From positions 3,286,001 to 3,350,000 of the forward strand of contig NZ_AP024883.1 of the NCBI RefSeq assembly GCF_024346955.1: a DNA stretch of 64,000 nt. The letters run 5' to 3'. Position numbers and translations under genes: made by a program. Below the pieces are notes generated by a model. The model was not told where the DNA came from. It made no database searches and saw only the letters and a program-made list of their open reading frames with translations. Each line of letters begins with the position of its first letter. Within the stretch, counting starts at the first letter, position 1. Shown in pieces: positions 26,247-35,183 of the stretch. The stretch comes from Vibrio mangrovi. Its GTDB lineage: Bacteria; Pseudomonadota; Gammaproteobacteria; Enterobacterales; Vibrionaceae.

Positions 26247-27269
26247 ATGCCGCACATAATAACCCGAAAAATCGAATCTGTTGAGCAAAACTGGCTCAAA
26301 CAACTTGCGAATGCGATCTCAGACCCAGAGCAGCTTCTGAGATATCTGGAAATTGATCCAACGCCCTGGCAACAGGGTTTTAAAGCCAGAAAACTTTTCG
26401 CACAGCGAGTTCCTCTTAGTTTTGTATCACGTATGGAAAAAGGAAATCCTTTCGACCCATTGCTACGTCAGGTTTTGCCGCTCAGTCAGGAGTTCGAGGC
26501 TTACCCCGGTTTTTCGACCGATCCGCTGGAAGAGCAAAATAATCCACATCCGGGGTTATTACACAAATATCAGAACCGGGTGCTGCTGATTTTAAAAGGC
26601 TCCTGTGCCATCAACTGCCGCTACTGCTTCAGAAGACATTTTCCCTATCAGGAAAATAAAGGCAGTAAGTCAGTATGGGAAGACAGCCTGAATTACATCG
26701 CTCAGCATACTGAGCTGAATGAAGTCATCCTGTCCGGTGGTGATCCTCTGATGGCAAAAGATCATGAGCTCATCTGGCTAATTGACCGGATTGCCCTGAT
26801 TCCACATATCCGGACGTTACGCATACACTCCCGACTGCCGGTTGTCATTCCTGAACGAATCACCGATCAACTGATTTCCTCATTCGCCCGAACCCGTCTG
26901 AATGTTGTTCTCGTTTCACATATTAATCACGCGAATGAAATTGACGATGTGCTATCACATTCTTTTTCTTCTCTGCGTCAGGCTGGCGTCACTCTGTTAA
27001 ATCAGGCCGTACTGCTGAAAGGCGTCAATGATTCTGTGGAAACCCAGGTCAGACTCAGTGAAGCGCTGTTTCAGGCTGGTGTTCTGCCCTACTATCTCCA
27101 TGTTCTGGATAAAGTTCAGGGTGCAGCACACTTCTTTGTCTCAGATGAAGAAGCAAGAGCGATCATGGCTGGGGTTATCGAGCGCGTCTCCGGCTATCTG
27201 GTACCCAGACTGACCCGGGAAGTCGCAGGGCGCAGCAGCAAGACACCGCTGGACCTGTATCTGGAATAG
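26247..27269 (+). CDS. epmB: EF-P (R)-beta-lysine synthase EpmB (lysine 2,3-aminomutase)
   Basis: 340 residues from the ATG at 26247 (MPHIITRK); the longer open frame starting in efp is not used. Radical-SAM cluster motif CAINCRYCFRRHFPY (CxxxCxxC) lies near residue 118, followed by the glycine-rich SAM segment LSGGDPLM. It converts (S)-alpha-lysine to (R)-beta-lysine for EpmA. It is divergent from efp. Confidence 0.96.
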   Translation: MPHIITRKIESVEQNWLKQLANAISDPEQLLRYLEIDPTPWQQGFKARKLFAQRVPLSFVSRMEKGNPFDPLLRQVLPLSQEFEAYPGFSTDPLEEQNNPHPGLLHKYQNRVLLILKGSCAINCRYCFRRHFPYQENKGSKSVWEDSLNYIAQHTELNEVILSGGDPLMAKDHELIWLIDRIALIPHIRTLRIHSRLPVVIPERITDQLISSFARTRLNVVLVSHINHANEIDDVLSHSFSSLRQAGVTLLNQAVLLKGVNDSVETQVRLSEALFQAGVLPYYLHVLDKVQGAAHFFVSDEEARAIMAGVIERVSGYLVPRLTREVAGRSSKTPLDLYLE

Positions 27270-27305
27270 TTCCTTTCTAAAAAGATGACAATAATCCGGA
27301 GGTGA

Positions 27306-28760
27306 TTACTGCTCCTCCGTGATACAAACCCGGTAGCCGCCATTCGGATCAGCGACAAAATCAACATAATTATGAATCGCAGACAGACGATCTTCTTCAT
27401 AGTGCGAGACATACAATAACTGCGTCATATTCGCTTCAGCCAGACGATTCAGCACTGTCATCACCAGACGTCGATTCAGATAGTCCAGTCCTTGGTACGG
27501 TTCATCCAGAATCAGTAAAACCGGATGTTTGATTAAAGCCCGGACGATCAGCAATAACCGCTGCTGTCCGTAATCCAGTTGCCTGAAACCATGCTGCTCA
27601 TACTGACTCATTTCCAGCGCATTCAACCAATCCCGGGCAATATGTAACTGCTTTGCAGACGGCTTTTCATAAAGACCTATCGAATCAAAAAAACCTGATA
27701 ACAGCACATCCAGAACGGTACAACTAACCCGGTATTGCAGATGCAGGGATGAAGAAACAATACCGATATGACGTTTGATATCCCAGATACTCTCACCACT
27801 GCCCCGGCGCATCCCCAGTACCGTGATATCGTTACAATAACACTGCGGATGATCCCCCAGAATCAGACCAAGTAAGGTACTTTTTCCACATCCGTTCGGG
27901 CCACGGATTTGCCAATGCTGATTTGCTTTAATCTCCCAGCAAAGATCCCGAAAAATCAGTCCATCGGTATATTCAACCTTCACCTGATTCATGGTGACTC
28001 TTGGATCGGGTACTGACATACCTGTCTCATACTGCCGACTCAACGCCAGCCATACCTCTTGCTTTGTATCCGTCAATGCTGTCAGCTGCTCCAGAATCGG
28101 ATGCTGGCGCCATTCTGTAATCGTAATCGTCTGGCTTAGCTGTCTTTCATCAAACAATGCAATATGAGTCAGGCATGCCGGTAATTCATCTTCCCGAGAT
28201 GTAATAACCACTAACTGTATTTGCTCAGCCAGATCATTTAAACATGTGGTTAGCCTTTGACGGTGTTCAACATCCAGCCCCGAATAGGGTTCATGCAACA
28301 CCAGCAACTCAGGGTGAGTTGCCAAAGCCCGGGCGAGCATTAAACGACGGGTTTCACCGGTAGAGAGCTGCCGAAATCCTCTGGTTCTCAAGCCCGTCAA
28401 ATCTGTCAGTTCAAGCAACTCTTGCAGTTCATGTACAGAGCATCCGGCTTCCAGTAACAGGTTTTCGACGCTGGATCCATAATCGATATGATCCTGAAAA
28501 TCCGTCTCATCCCTGGCGATTTCATACTCTAACAATCGCTGCTGTTCAGATAAAGAAACAATACCGACAACATCAGGCTTTTCTGTAACAGCATCATGGC
28601 CTCCCGTGAGTGCCCCAGAAAAAATACGTACCAATAGTTCACTACTATGTGCATGTGCAATAAAAACGCCCCAATGCTCAGAGGGCCGAAGCTCCCAGTG
28701 AGAGATCTCCAGCTGTTCCGATGCATGTTCATACTTCAATCCCTGAATCAACATAGGCAT
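27306..28760 (-). CDS. modF: ModF/PhrA-like tandem ABC ATPase with a degenerate first site
   Basis: 484 residues with two ABC nucleotide-binding domains and no membrane segments, matching E. coli ModF (490) along its length. Domain 2 is complete: GPNGCGKST Walker A, GSGETIWDIK, GQQRLLLIVRAL and LLILDEP. In domain 1 the Walker A position reads IAHAHSSELL (no GxxGxGKS, lysine replaced by Glu) and Walker B reads LLVLHEP, although the signature LSTGETRRL is kept. One normal composite ATP site is therefore predicted. Role unknown; ModF was linked to molybdate, but no mod genes are nearby. It is downstream of groEL behind a terminator. Confidence 0.78.
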   Translation of the reverse strand: MPMLIQGLKYEHASEQLEISHWELRPSEHWGVFIAHAHSSELLVRIFSGALTGGHDAVTEKPDVVGIVSLSEQQRLLEYEIARDETDFQDHIDYGSSVENLLLEAGCSVHELQELLELTDLTGLRTRGFRQLSTGETRRLMLARALATHPELLVLHEPYSGLDVEHRQRLTTCLNDLAEQIQLVVITSREDELPACLTHIALFDERQLSQTITITEWRQHPILEQLTALTDTKQEVWLALSRQYETGMSVPDPRVTMNQVKVEYTDGLIFRDLCWEIKANQHWQIRGPNGCGKSTLLGLILGDHPQCYCNDITVLGMRRGSGESIWDIKRHIGIVSSSLHLQYRVSCTVLDVLLSGFFDSIGLYEKPSAKQLHIARDWLNALEMSQYEQHGFRQLDYGQQRLLLIVRALIKHPVLLILDEPYQGLDYLNRRLVMTVLNRLAEANMTQLLYVSHYEEDRLSAIHNYVDFVADPNGGYRVCITEEQ

Positions 28761-28786
28761 ATCACCAATTTATCAAACGAGAAAAA

Positions 28787-28818
28787 CAGAAAAGGGCGAG
28801 GAAAGCCTCACCCTTTTT
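28787..28818 (-). terminator. Terminator of groESL
   Basis: Stem AAAAGGGCGAGG / CCTCACCCTTTT (12 bp, one mismatch) with a 4-base loop, 25 bases past the groEL stop. On the minus strand it ends CCCTTTTCTG. Confidence 0.8.
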
Positions 28819-28842
28819 GATTATCAGACAGAAGATGAAAAA

Positions 28843-30480
28843 TTACATCATTCCTGGCATACCGCCCATGCCACCCATATCAGGCATACCCGCGCCATCA
28901 TTCTTAGGCACTTCAGTCACCATCGCTTCAGTTGTAATCATCAGACCGGCAATCGATGCTGCAAACTGTAGTGCGCTACGTGTAACTTTTGTTGGGTCAA
29001 GAATACCCATCGCAATCATATCACCGTAGTCACCGCTTGCTGCGTTATAACCATAGTTACCTTCGCCTGCTTTTACGTTATTGGCAACAACAGACTCTTC
29101 ATCACCAGCATTCGCTGCAATTTGACGAATTGGCGCTTCCATTGCACGAAGTGCAACACGGATACCGACATTCTGTTCTTCATTATCGCCTTGCAGATCA
29201 GTCAGCTGAGAAGCAGCACGGATCAGCGCAACGCCACCACCGGCAACAACGCCTTCTTCAACCGCTGCACGAGTTGCATGAAGTGCATCTTCCACGCGAT
29301 CTTTCTTCTCTTTCATTTCGACTTCAGTTGCTGCACCAACTTTAATGACGGCAACACCACCGGCCAGTTTTGCAACGCGCTCCTGAAGCTTCTCTTTATC
29401 GTAATCAGAAGTTGCTTCTTCGATTTGCTGACGGATCTGAGTCACACGACCTTCAATCGCAGCCACTTCACCGGCACCATCAATCACAGTGGTATTTTCT
29501 TTTGTGATTGTGACACGTTTGGCCTGACCCAGATCTTCCAGAGTTGCTTTATCCAACTCCAGACCAATCTCTTCAGAAATAACCGTACCACCAGTCAGAA
29601 TCGCGATGTCTTGCAACATTGCTTTACGACGATCACCGAAACCAGGAGCTTTCACTGCTGCAACTTTCACGATACCACGCATGTTGTTCACAACCAGTGT
29701 GGCCAGAGCTTCACCTTCTACATCTTCAGCAATGATCAGCAGAGGACGGGATGCTTTGGCAACAGATTCAAGAACTGGCAGCAGTTCACGAATGTTAGAT
29801 ACTTTTTTGTCAACCAGAAGGATAAACGGATTTTCCAGATCTACAGAACCTGATTCCTGATTGTTGATAAAGTAAGGAGACAGGTAACCACGGTCAAACT
29901 GCATACCTTCAACAACATCCAGCTCATCCTGCAGAGCCTGACCTTCTTCAACTGTGATGACACCATCACGGCCTACTTTTTCCATTGCTTCAGCAATGAT
30001 GTTACCAACACTCTCATCAGAGTTGGCAGAGATAGTACCAACCTGTGCAATCGCTTTTGTATCAGCACATGGTACAGAAAGTCCTTTCAGCGCTTCCACA
30101 GCAGCAACAACTGCTTTATCGATACCACGCTTCAGATCCATTGGGTTCATGCCCGCAGCAACAGCTTTCAGGCCTTCATTGACGATTGACTGAGCCAGAA
30201 CGGTTGCAGTCGTTGTTCCGTCACCTGCCGCATCATTTGCCTGAGATGCAACTTCTTTTACCATTTGTGCGCCCATGTTCTGGAACTTATCTTCCAGCTC
30301 AATCTCACGAGCAACAGAAACACCATCTTTTGTAATAGTTGGTGCGCCAAATGATTTATCCAGAACAACGTTACGGCCTTTAGGGCCCAGTGTAACTTTC
30401 ACTGCATCTGCCAGAACGTTCACACCTTCCAGCATTTTTACTCGAGCATCATTTCCAAACTTAACGTCTTTAGCAGCCAT
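28843..30480 (-). CDS. groL: Chaperonin GroEL
   Basis: 545 residues, with the ATP-binding GDGTTTATVLAQ and a GGM-rich C-terminal tail (GGMGGMPGMM). It forms the double-ring folding chamber. It follows groES by 76 bases. A heat-shock promoter lies before groES. Confidence 0.99.
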   Translation of the reverse strand: MAAKDVKFGNDARVKMLEGVNVLADAVKVTLGPKGRNVVLDKSFGAPTITKDGVSVAREIELEDKFQNMGAQMVKEVASQANDAAGDGTTTATVLAQSIVNEGLKAVAAGMNPMDLKRGIDKAVVAAVEALKGLSVPCADTKAIAQVGTISANSDESVGNIIAEAMEKVGRDGVITVEEGQALQDELDVVEGMQFDRGYLSPYFINNQESGSVDLENPFILLVDKKVSNIRELLPVLESVAKASRPLLIIAEDVEGEALATLVVNNMRGIVKVAAVKAPGFGDRRKAMLQDIAILTGGTVISEEIGLELDKATLEDLGQAKRVTITKENTTVIDGAGEVAAIEGRVTQIRQQIEEATSDYDKEKLQERVAKLAGGVAVIKVGAATEVEMKEKKDRVEDALHATRAAVEEGVVAGGGVALIRAASQLTDLQGDNEEQNVGIRVALRAMEAPIRQIAANAGDEESVVANNVKAGEGNYGYNAASGDYGDMIAMGILDPTKVTRSALQFAASIAGLMITTEAMVTEVPKNDGAGMPDMGGMGGMPGMM

Positions 30481-30556
30481 CTTTTATTCCCTATTTCTTA
30501 ATTCGGTTTTCGTCAATTGTTTTTGAATAAGAGCAAAAATTACTCAACGCTTACTT

Positions 30557-30847
30557 TTATTCGACAATCGCCAGAATGTCGTTCTCAGCAAGGATCAATA
30601 CTTCTTTGCCATCGATTTTTTCCGACTTTGTGCCGTAACCTTCAGCAAAAATAACAGTATCACCAACTTTGACGTCCAACGGCTGAACCGTGCCGTTCTC
30701 AAGAACCCGGCCGTTGCCGACAGCAAGCACTTTTCCACGTGTTGATTTTTCCGCCGCAGAACCAGTTAAAACGATTCCACCAGCAGATTTGGATTCAACT
30801 TCTTGGCGTTCAACGATAACTCGGTCATGTAATGGACGAATATTCAT
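30557..30847 (-). CDS. groS: Co-chaperonin GroES
   Basis: 96 residues. The N-terminus NIRPLHDRVIVERQE and the mobile loop with GGIVLTGSAAEKST are diagnostic. It caps GroEL. It is the first gene of the groESL operon, with AGGAGAG about 8 bases upstream. Confidence 0.99.
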   Translation of the reverse strand: MNIRPLHDRVIVERQEVESKSAGGIVLTGSAAEKSTRGKVLAVGNGRVLENGTVQPLDVKVGDTVIFAEGYGTKSEKIDGKEVLILAENDILAIVE

Positions 30848-30912
30848 CGGTCGTCTCTCCTGATTTAATTTCCGTGTAGTTTATGAAAGCGCTGTTTACC
30901 AGCTTGTGCTTT

Positions 30913-30945
30913 CTATGTGGGGGAAGAAAACAAATATCCCAAGGG
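30913..30945 (-). promoter_or_regulatory. Sigma-32 (heat-shock) promoter of groESL
   Basis: On the minus strand, CCCTTGGGA (-35 type, consensus CCCTTGAA) is followed after about 13 bases by CCCCCACATA (-10 type, consensus CCCCATNTA). The -10 is about 65 bases before groES. Confidence 0.75.
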
Positions 30946-31093
30946 GAGACAGGCAAAAAAATGTGATTCAGATAACAAAATGTTAATCATTTTTAACTTT
31001 TATCCTTCATCTACTTCTAATTCCCACTAAATAGTCAATTGTTTACTTTATTAACTGAAGTCTGAATAATAGGAGAAAGCCAAGAGGACACCG

Positions 31094-31714
31094 ATGAAAA
31101 CAGCCGACAAAATACTACACACGCTCAAACGGGAAGGCGCTGTGACAGCCAAACAGCTTTCAGAACGTTTTGGAATGACAACAATGGGAGCCCGCCAACA
31201 TCTTCAGACACTTGAAGAAGATGGACTGGTCCGCTTTTATGATGTGAAAGTCAAAGTCGGCCGTCCGACACGCCACTGGACTCTTACCGCTAATGGTCAT
31301 GCTTATTTCGCCGATCGGCATGGAGAATTAACACTTCAGGTCATTGATGCTGTCGAACAGGTGTATGGTTCCGAAGGGATTGCAAAAATTGCCGCCACCC
31401 GGGAAGCTCAGACACTAGCACAGTACCATGCCGAAATGCAGTCTTGTATGACACTTGAAGAAAAACTGGAAATGCTCGTTGTCCTGCGGGAAAGAGAAGG
31501 CTATATGGTTGAGCTGGAGACATCCTCTGACGGCTACCGTCTCATCGAAAACCACTGCCCAATCTGCAAAGCAGCAACCCGGTGCCAGAGCTTTTGTCAG
31601 TCAGAGCTTAATATTTTTCAGTCTTTGCTTGAGGGGCTGTGTTCAGTCGAGCGTCAGGAGCATATCGTCTCAGGTCATCGGCGCTGCAGTTATATCATCA
31701 AAAGACTCAATTAA
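31094..31714 (+). CDS. SufR-like winged-helix regulator with a cysteine cluster
   Basis: 206 residues. The N-terminal winged helix (about 1-65, GAVTAKQLSERFGMTTMGARQ) is of the DeoR/ArsR-like type with the GRPTRHWTL wing. The C-terminal half has cysteines at 155, 158, 164, 168, 183 and 198. C155-x12-C168-x14-C183-x14-C198 is almost exactly the C-x12-C-x13-C-x14-C pattern that binds a [4Fe-4S] cluster in SufR repressors. An Fe-S-sensing transcription factor is therefore likely. No suf or isc genes are adjacent, so the target is not shown by context. It is divergent from groES. Confidence 0.8.
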   Translation: MKTADKILHTLKREGAVTAKQLSERFGMTTMGARQHLQTLEEDGLVRFYDVKVKVGRPTRHWTLTANGHAYFADRHGELTLQVIDAVEQVYGSEGIAKIAATREAQTLAQYHAEMQSCMTLEEKLEMLVVLREREGYMVELETSSDGYRLIENHCPICKAATRCQSFCQSELNIFQSLLEGLCSVERQEHIVSGHRRCSYIIKRLN

Positions 31715-31846
31715 ATTCTTATCCTTGAGAAGATCTCACATTAAGTTCACAATTCAATCAATTTTGGTTTATTATTGAGAAGTATTCTAATTAAAACATA
31801 TTTGATTTGAGTCGTAGGCTAGAATAGGAAGAATCTGAGGTGATAT

Positions 31847-32188
31847 ATGACTGCACCAAGTTCTTATACCGAGCTCCCCCCATTTGACGAGCTGGTAGCA
31901 CTGGCTAAACATAATCCAGAAGCGTTCGCAATGTTCAAACGTGACATCTGTGAAGAGATGATCCTCTCTGCATCCAGAAAGATGCAGGATCGACTTTGGG
32001 CTCAACAAAGCCACATAGACAGAGTTGTCCGTTCATGCAAAAACGCGGATCACGCCAATGTAAAACTAATGAGAGAATTGAGTGCTCAGATGGTTAAGTT
32101 TCAAAATGCCTTAGCCAGTAACTCAACGGATGAAACGCCAAGCACTGCTGACGTTATTCCGTTTAATCGATACAGGCCACATGCTTAA
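31847..32188 (+). CDS. DUF3135 family small protein
   Basis: 113 residues, mostly helical and hydrophilic, with LPPFDELVALAKHNPEAF at the N-terminus as in the DUF3135 family of gammaproteobacteria. No membrane segment or catalytic motif. The start has GAGGTGATAT upstream. Function unknown. Confidence 0.75.
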   Translation: MTAPSSYTELPPFDELVALAKHNPEAFAMFKRDICEEMILSASRKMQDRLWAQQSHIDRVVRSCKNADHANVKLMRELSAQMVKFQNALASNSTDETPSTADVIPFNRYRPHA

Positions 32189-32200
32189 ATCATAAGCACC

Positions 32201-32226
32201 GATATTCTTCCTCAAAGAAGAATATC
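32201..32226 (+). terminator. Hairpin after the DUF3135 gene
   Basis: Perfect 10-bp stem GATATTCTTC / GAAGAATATC with a 6-base loop, 12 bases after the stop. No T-run follows, so termination strength is uncertain. Confidence 0.55.
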
Positions 32227-32293
32227 TACAGGTGCCAGCCTGGGCACTCCGTTTTGTAATCCTGTCGTTAAAATTTTCAGACTTCGGGAATAG

Positions 32294-32644
32294 CTAGCTA
32301 CGGCTTCGGATACAGGTCTGCTCAGCAATTCTCAGATAGACTGAGAGATTCTCCACTTTTTCTGCTTCCTGCTCGAGTACATCTGCCAGCATTCCGGAAA
32401 CAGACTGCCCAATTTCGGCTGCGTCATTCTGAGGGATTTCCAGTATCAGTTGAATGAAATCCACCGAATCAAGCTGCTCACCGATAAACCACTGATGTAT
32501 CCGGACCGCACTACTTTTTACCGGGATTCTCATTCGCTGTAGCCTCTCATCATCCAGCAATACCTGATGAAGATCTTCCAGTAAACGGGAAACATTCATT
32601 CGCTCATCCACAGGCGCTGAGTACTCCATCCGGAGATTGATCAT
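32294..32644 (-). CDS. CHMI-family (tautomerase fold) small protein
   Basis: 116 residues from the ATG at 32644, which has AAGGA 8 bases upstream; the open frame continues further but lacks a better start. MINLRMEYSAPV and SSAVRIHQWFIGEQ resemble the 5-carboxymethyl-2-hydroxymuconate isomerase family (HpcD). The family uses an N-terminal proline (Pro-1, after Met removal) as catalytic base; here that position is isoleucine, and no alternative start gives Met-Pro. No other homoprotocatechuate genes are nearby, so it is probably not the classical isomerase. It is divergent from tpiA. Confidence 0.6.
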   Translation of the reverse strand: MINLRMEYSAPVDERMNVSRLLEDLHQVLLDDERLQRMRIPVKSSAVRIHQWFIGEQLDSVDFIQLILEIPQNDAAEIGQSVSGMLADVLEQEAEKVENLSVYLRIAEQTCIRSRS

Positions 32645-32749
32645 ATGATTCATCCTTGTCATAACATGTCCCGAAGGATTTCCGGGCATCTTCAGCACAG
32701 GTAAAATAAAGCCAAACGGAAAGCATCTCAAATGCTCTAACCAAGAAAG

Positions 32750-32767
32750 TCATGATTCGCATCATGA
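32750..32767. promoter_or_regulatory. Palindrome upstream of tpiA
   Basis: TCATGAT-TCGC-ATCATGA: perfect 7-bp arms around a 4-base centre, 72 bases before the tpiA start and between divergent genes. The owner of the operator is not recognised. Confidence 0.45.
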
Positions 32768-32838
32768 TCTACTCGATTTTATCTGTTATATTCTGTCGAA
32801 ATCACATTTTTATATTCACTGAATTTGGAGATATTCCT

Positions 32839-33609
32839 ATGCGTCGTCCTGTTGTTATGGGTAACTGGAAACTAAACGGAAGTAAAACCATGGTCACAGA
32901 ACTACTCTCTGGCCTGAATACTGAACTCGAAGGTGTTACCGGCGTCGATGTTGCGGTCGCACCACCAGCTCTTTATCTGGATCTTGCCGAGCGTTTAATT
33001 AAGGAAGGCGGTAGCAAAATCATTCTGGGTGCACAAAACACTGATGTAAACAATAGCGGTGCCTACACTGGTGATATGTCTCCTGAAATGTTGAAAGATT
33101 TTGGTGCGACACACATCATTATCGGTCACTCAGAACGTCGTGAATACCATAATGAATCCGATGAATTCGTTGCGCAGAAGTTTGCTTTCCTGAAGGAAAA
33201 CGGTCTGACACCAGTTCTGTGTATCGGTGAATCAGAAGCTCAGAATGAAGCAGGTGAAACACTTGCTGTTTGTGCACGTCAAATTGATGCCGTCATCAAA
33301 ACTCAGGGCGTTGAAGCACTGAACGGCGCAATCATTGCTTATGAACCAATCTGGGCAATTGGTACAGGTAAAGCTGCAACTGCTGAACAGGCGCAGTCCA
33401 TTCATGCTTCTATCCGTGCTCACATTGCTAAAGAAAGCGAAGAAGTAGCGAAAAACGTTATCATTCAGTACGGCGGTTCTGTTAAAGCAGACAACGCTGC
33501 TGAGCTGTTCTCACAACCAGACATTGATGGCGCATTGGTTGGTGGTGCATCTCTGGATGCTAAAGGCTTTGCTGCGATCGCTAAAGCAGCTGCGGCAGCT
33601 AAAGCTTAA
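32839..33609 (+). CDS. tpiA: Triosephosphate isomerase
   Basis: 256 residues from the ATG at 32839 (MRRPVVMGNWKLNG), with TTTGGAG upstream; an upstream in-frame ATG at 32752 is not used. GNWKLNG carries the catalytic lysine, IIGHSERRE the electrophile histidine, and AYEPIWAIGTGKAA the catalytic glutamate and loop 6. Interconverts dihydroxyacetone phosphate and glyceraldehyde 3-phosphate. Confidence 0.98.
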   Translation: MRRPVVMGNWKLNGSKTMVTELLSGLNTELEGVTGVDVAVAPPALYLDLAERLIKEGGSKIILGAQNTDVNNSGAYTGDMSPEMLKDFGATHIIIGHSERREYHNESDEFVAQKFAFLKENGLTPVLCIGESEAQNEAGETLAVCARQIDAVIKTQGVEALNGAIIAYEPIWAIGTGKAATAEQAQSIHASIRAHIAKESEEVAKNVIIQYGGSVKADNAAELFSQPDIDGALVGGASLDAKGFAAIAKAAAAAKA

Positions 33610-33637
33610 TCACTTAAAAGCGATTCATATATTTCTC

Positions 33638-33663
33638 AGGCCAGCACATGCTGGCCTTTTTTA
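33638..33663 (+). terminator. Rho-independent terminator of tpiA
   Basis: GGCCAGCA / TGCTGGCC stem followed immediately by a run of Ts, 28 bases past the stop. Confidence 0.9.
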
Positions 33664-33766
33664 TACCCAAACACTGAATATATCACTGTAATGTGCGGTT
33701 CTGGCTGTTCCGGGCAGAATCGAGTATGCTGTGGTCCCGGTTCACCGATATATATCCTTCTCTTTT

Positions 33767-35128
33767 ATGCATGATAAATACGGGCTGCTCTCGGCGCCAA
33801 TTCCAGTCGTACTCCGCCGGATGACGATCCCGATGACCTTCGGCATGATATCGGTGCTGATGTTTAACTTAGTCGACACCTATTTCATCTCTCTGTTGGG
33901 AACACAGGCATTAGCTGCCGTCAGCTATACTTTTCCTGTCACTTTTGCGGTGAACTGCATCACGATGGGAATTGGCGTCGGTCTATCGACCAGTATCGCA
34001 CATCTGCTTGGTCAGAAAGCCATGCATAGTGCAGCCCGCCTTACAGTTCATGGTCTTCTGCTGGCCGTATTTCTGGTCATCTTCGCTTCCGGGCTGGGAC
34101 TTTTAACCATTGAACCACTCTTTACTTTGCTCGGAGCCCAAAAAACATTACTTCCCATGATCCAGCAATATATGTCCATCTGGTATATTGCGGTTCCGTT
34201 TCTGGTCATTCCTATGGCTGGTAATAGTGCCATCCGGGCAACTGGTGATACAAAAACACCAGCCCAACTTATGATTTTATCCGGTATCGCCAATGGGATT
34301 CTCGACCCCTTACTTATTTTCGGCTATGGTCCCTTCCCCGAACTTGGAATCCAGGGAGCAGCCATTGCCAGCGGCATTAGTTGGATCGCTGCGTTAATTG
34401 GTTCTTTGTATATTCTGTTTTTCCGGGATCGTCTGGGCACATTTCCGCATTTACCGTCGCTATGGCAAGACTGGAAACAGATTTTACGTATCGGAACTCC
34501 GGCGGCACTTTCCAATGCCATGAATCCAATTTCTGGCGCATTGCTGATGATCCTGCTGTCCCAACATGGAACTGTAGCGGTAGCAGCTTACGGTGCAGCA
34601 CAACGAGTTGAGTCGATTCTGATTCTGGTTTTGGTGTCGCTGACGTCTGCTCTTACACCGTTCATGGCCCAGAATTTTGGGGCTGATAATCCTCGGCGGG
34701 GATTTGCCGGATTATTTCTGAGTATGCGTTTTTCTCTCGTTTTTCAAATCATCATTTTCATGATGATGGTCCCGCTAAGTGTCCCGATATCCGCACTCTT
34801 TTCTCAGGAAACTCAGGTCCGGGAACTGCTCTGGCATTATTTACTGGTCGTTCCGTTCAGTTATGGGTTTCAGGGCGTTGTCATGATGATCGTTTCAGCA
34901 TTGAATGCACTGCGTCGTCCTCTGCGTGCATTTAGCTGGAGTTTTATGCGACTCTTTATTTTCACGCTACCTTCCGCCTGGATTGGTTCACTGTTCTGGC
35001 AGATTGACGGGTTATTTGCAGGAATTGCCATTGGCAACATTCTGGGGGGAATTTGCGGATACTTGCAGGCTCTGTCGTTACGCCGCCAGAGCCTGTTAGC
35101 CGATTCAGAGAATAATCACTATCGCTAA
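33767..35128 (+). CDS. MATE family efflux transporter
   Basis: 453 residues from the ATG at 33767; a GTG at 33731 is possible but adds a polar head not typical of the family. Twelve hydrophobic segments are arranged as two six-helix halves with MFNLVDTYFISLLGTQALAAVS in the first. MATE proteins export cationic drugs or metabolites with Na+ or H+ coupling. It is closest in feel to the DinF/VmrA-type branch rather than NorM, but the substrate cannot be read from sequence. Confidence 0.88.
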   Translation: MHDKYGLLSAPIPVVLRRMTIPMTFGMISVLMFNLVDTYFISLLGTQALAAVSYTFPVTFAVNCITMGIGVGLSTSIAHLLGQKAMHSAARLTVHGLLLAVFLVIFASGLGLLTIEPLFTLLGAQKTLLPMIQQYMSIWYIAVPFLVIPMAGNSAIRATGDTKTPAQLMILSGIANGILDPLLIFGYGPFPELGIQGAAIASGISWIAALIGSLYILFFRDRLGTFPHLPSLWQDWKQILRIGTPAALSNAMNPISGALLMILLSQHGTVAVAAYGAAQRVESILILVLVSLTSALTPFMAQNFGADNPRRGFAGLFLSMRFSLVFQIIIFMMMVPLSVPISALFSQETQVRELLWHYLLVVPFSYGFQGVVMMIVSALNALRRPLRAFSWSFMRLFIFTLPSAWIGSLFWQIDGLFAGIAIGNILGGICGYLQALSLRRQSLLADSENNHYR

Positions 35129-35183
35129 AAACGAAAAGTTCGATACCTCATAATTTGCAGTATGATGATCTGGTTACAGATCA

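Noticed and set aside
29122..29853. 243-codon open frame antisense to groEL
   Set aside because: Mirror of a highly conserved gene; composition (F, N, T, C-rich) is typical of a shadow frame.
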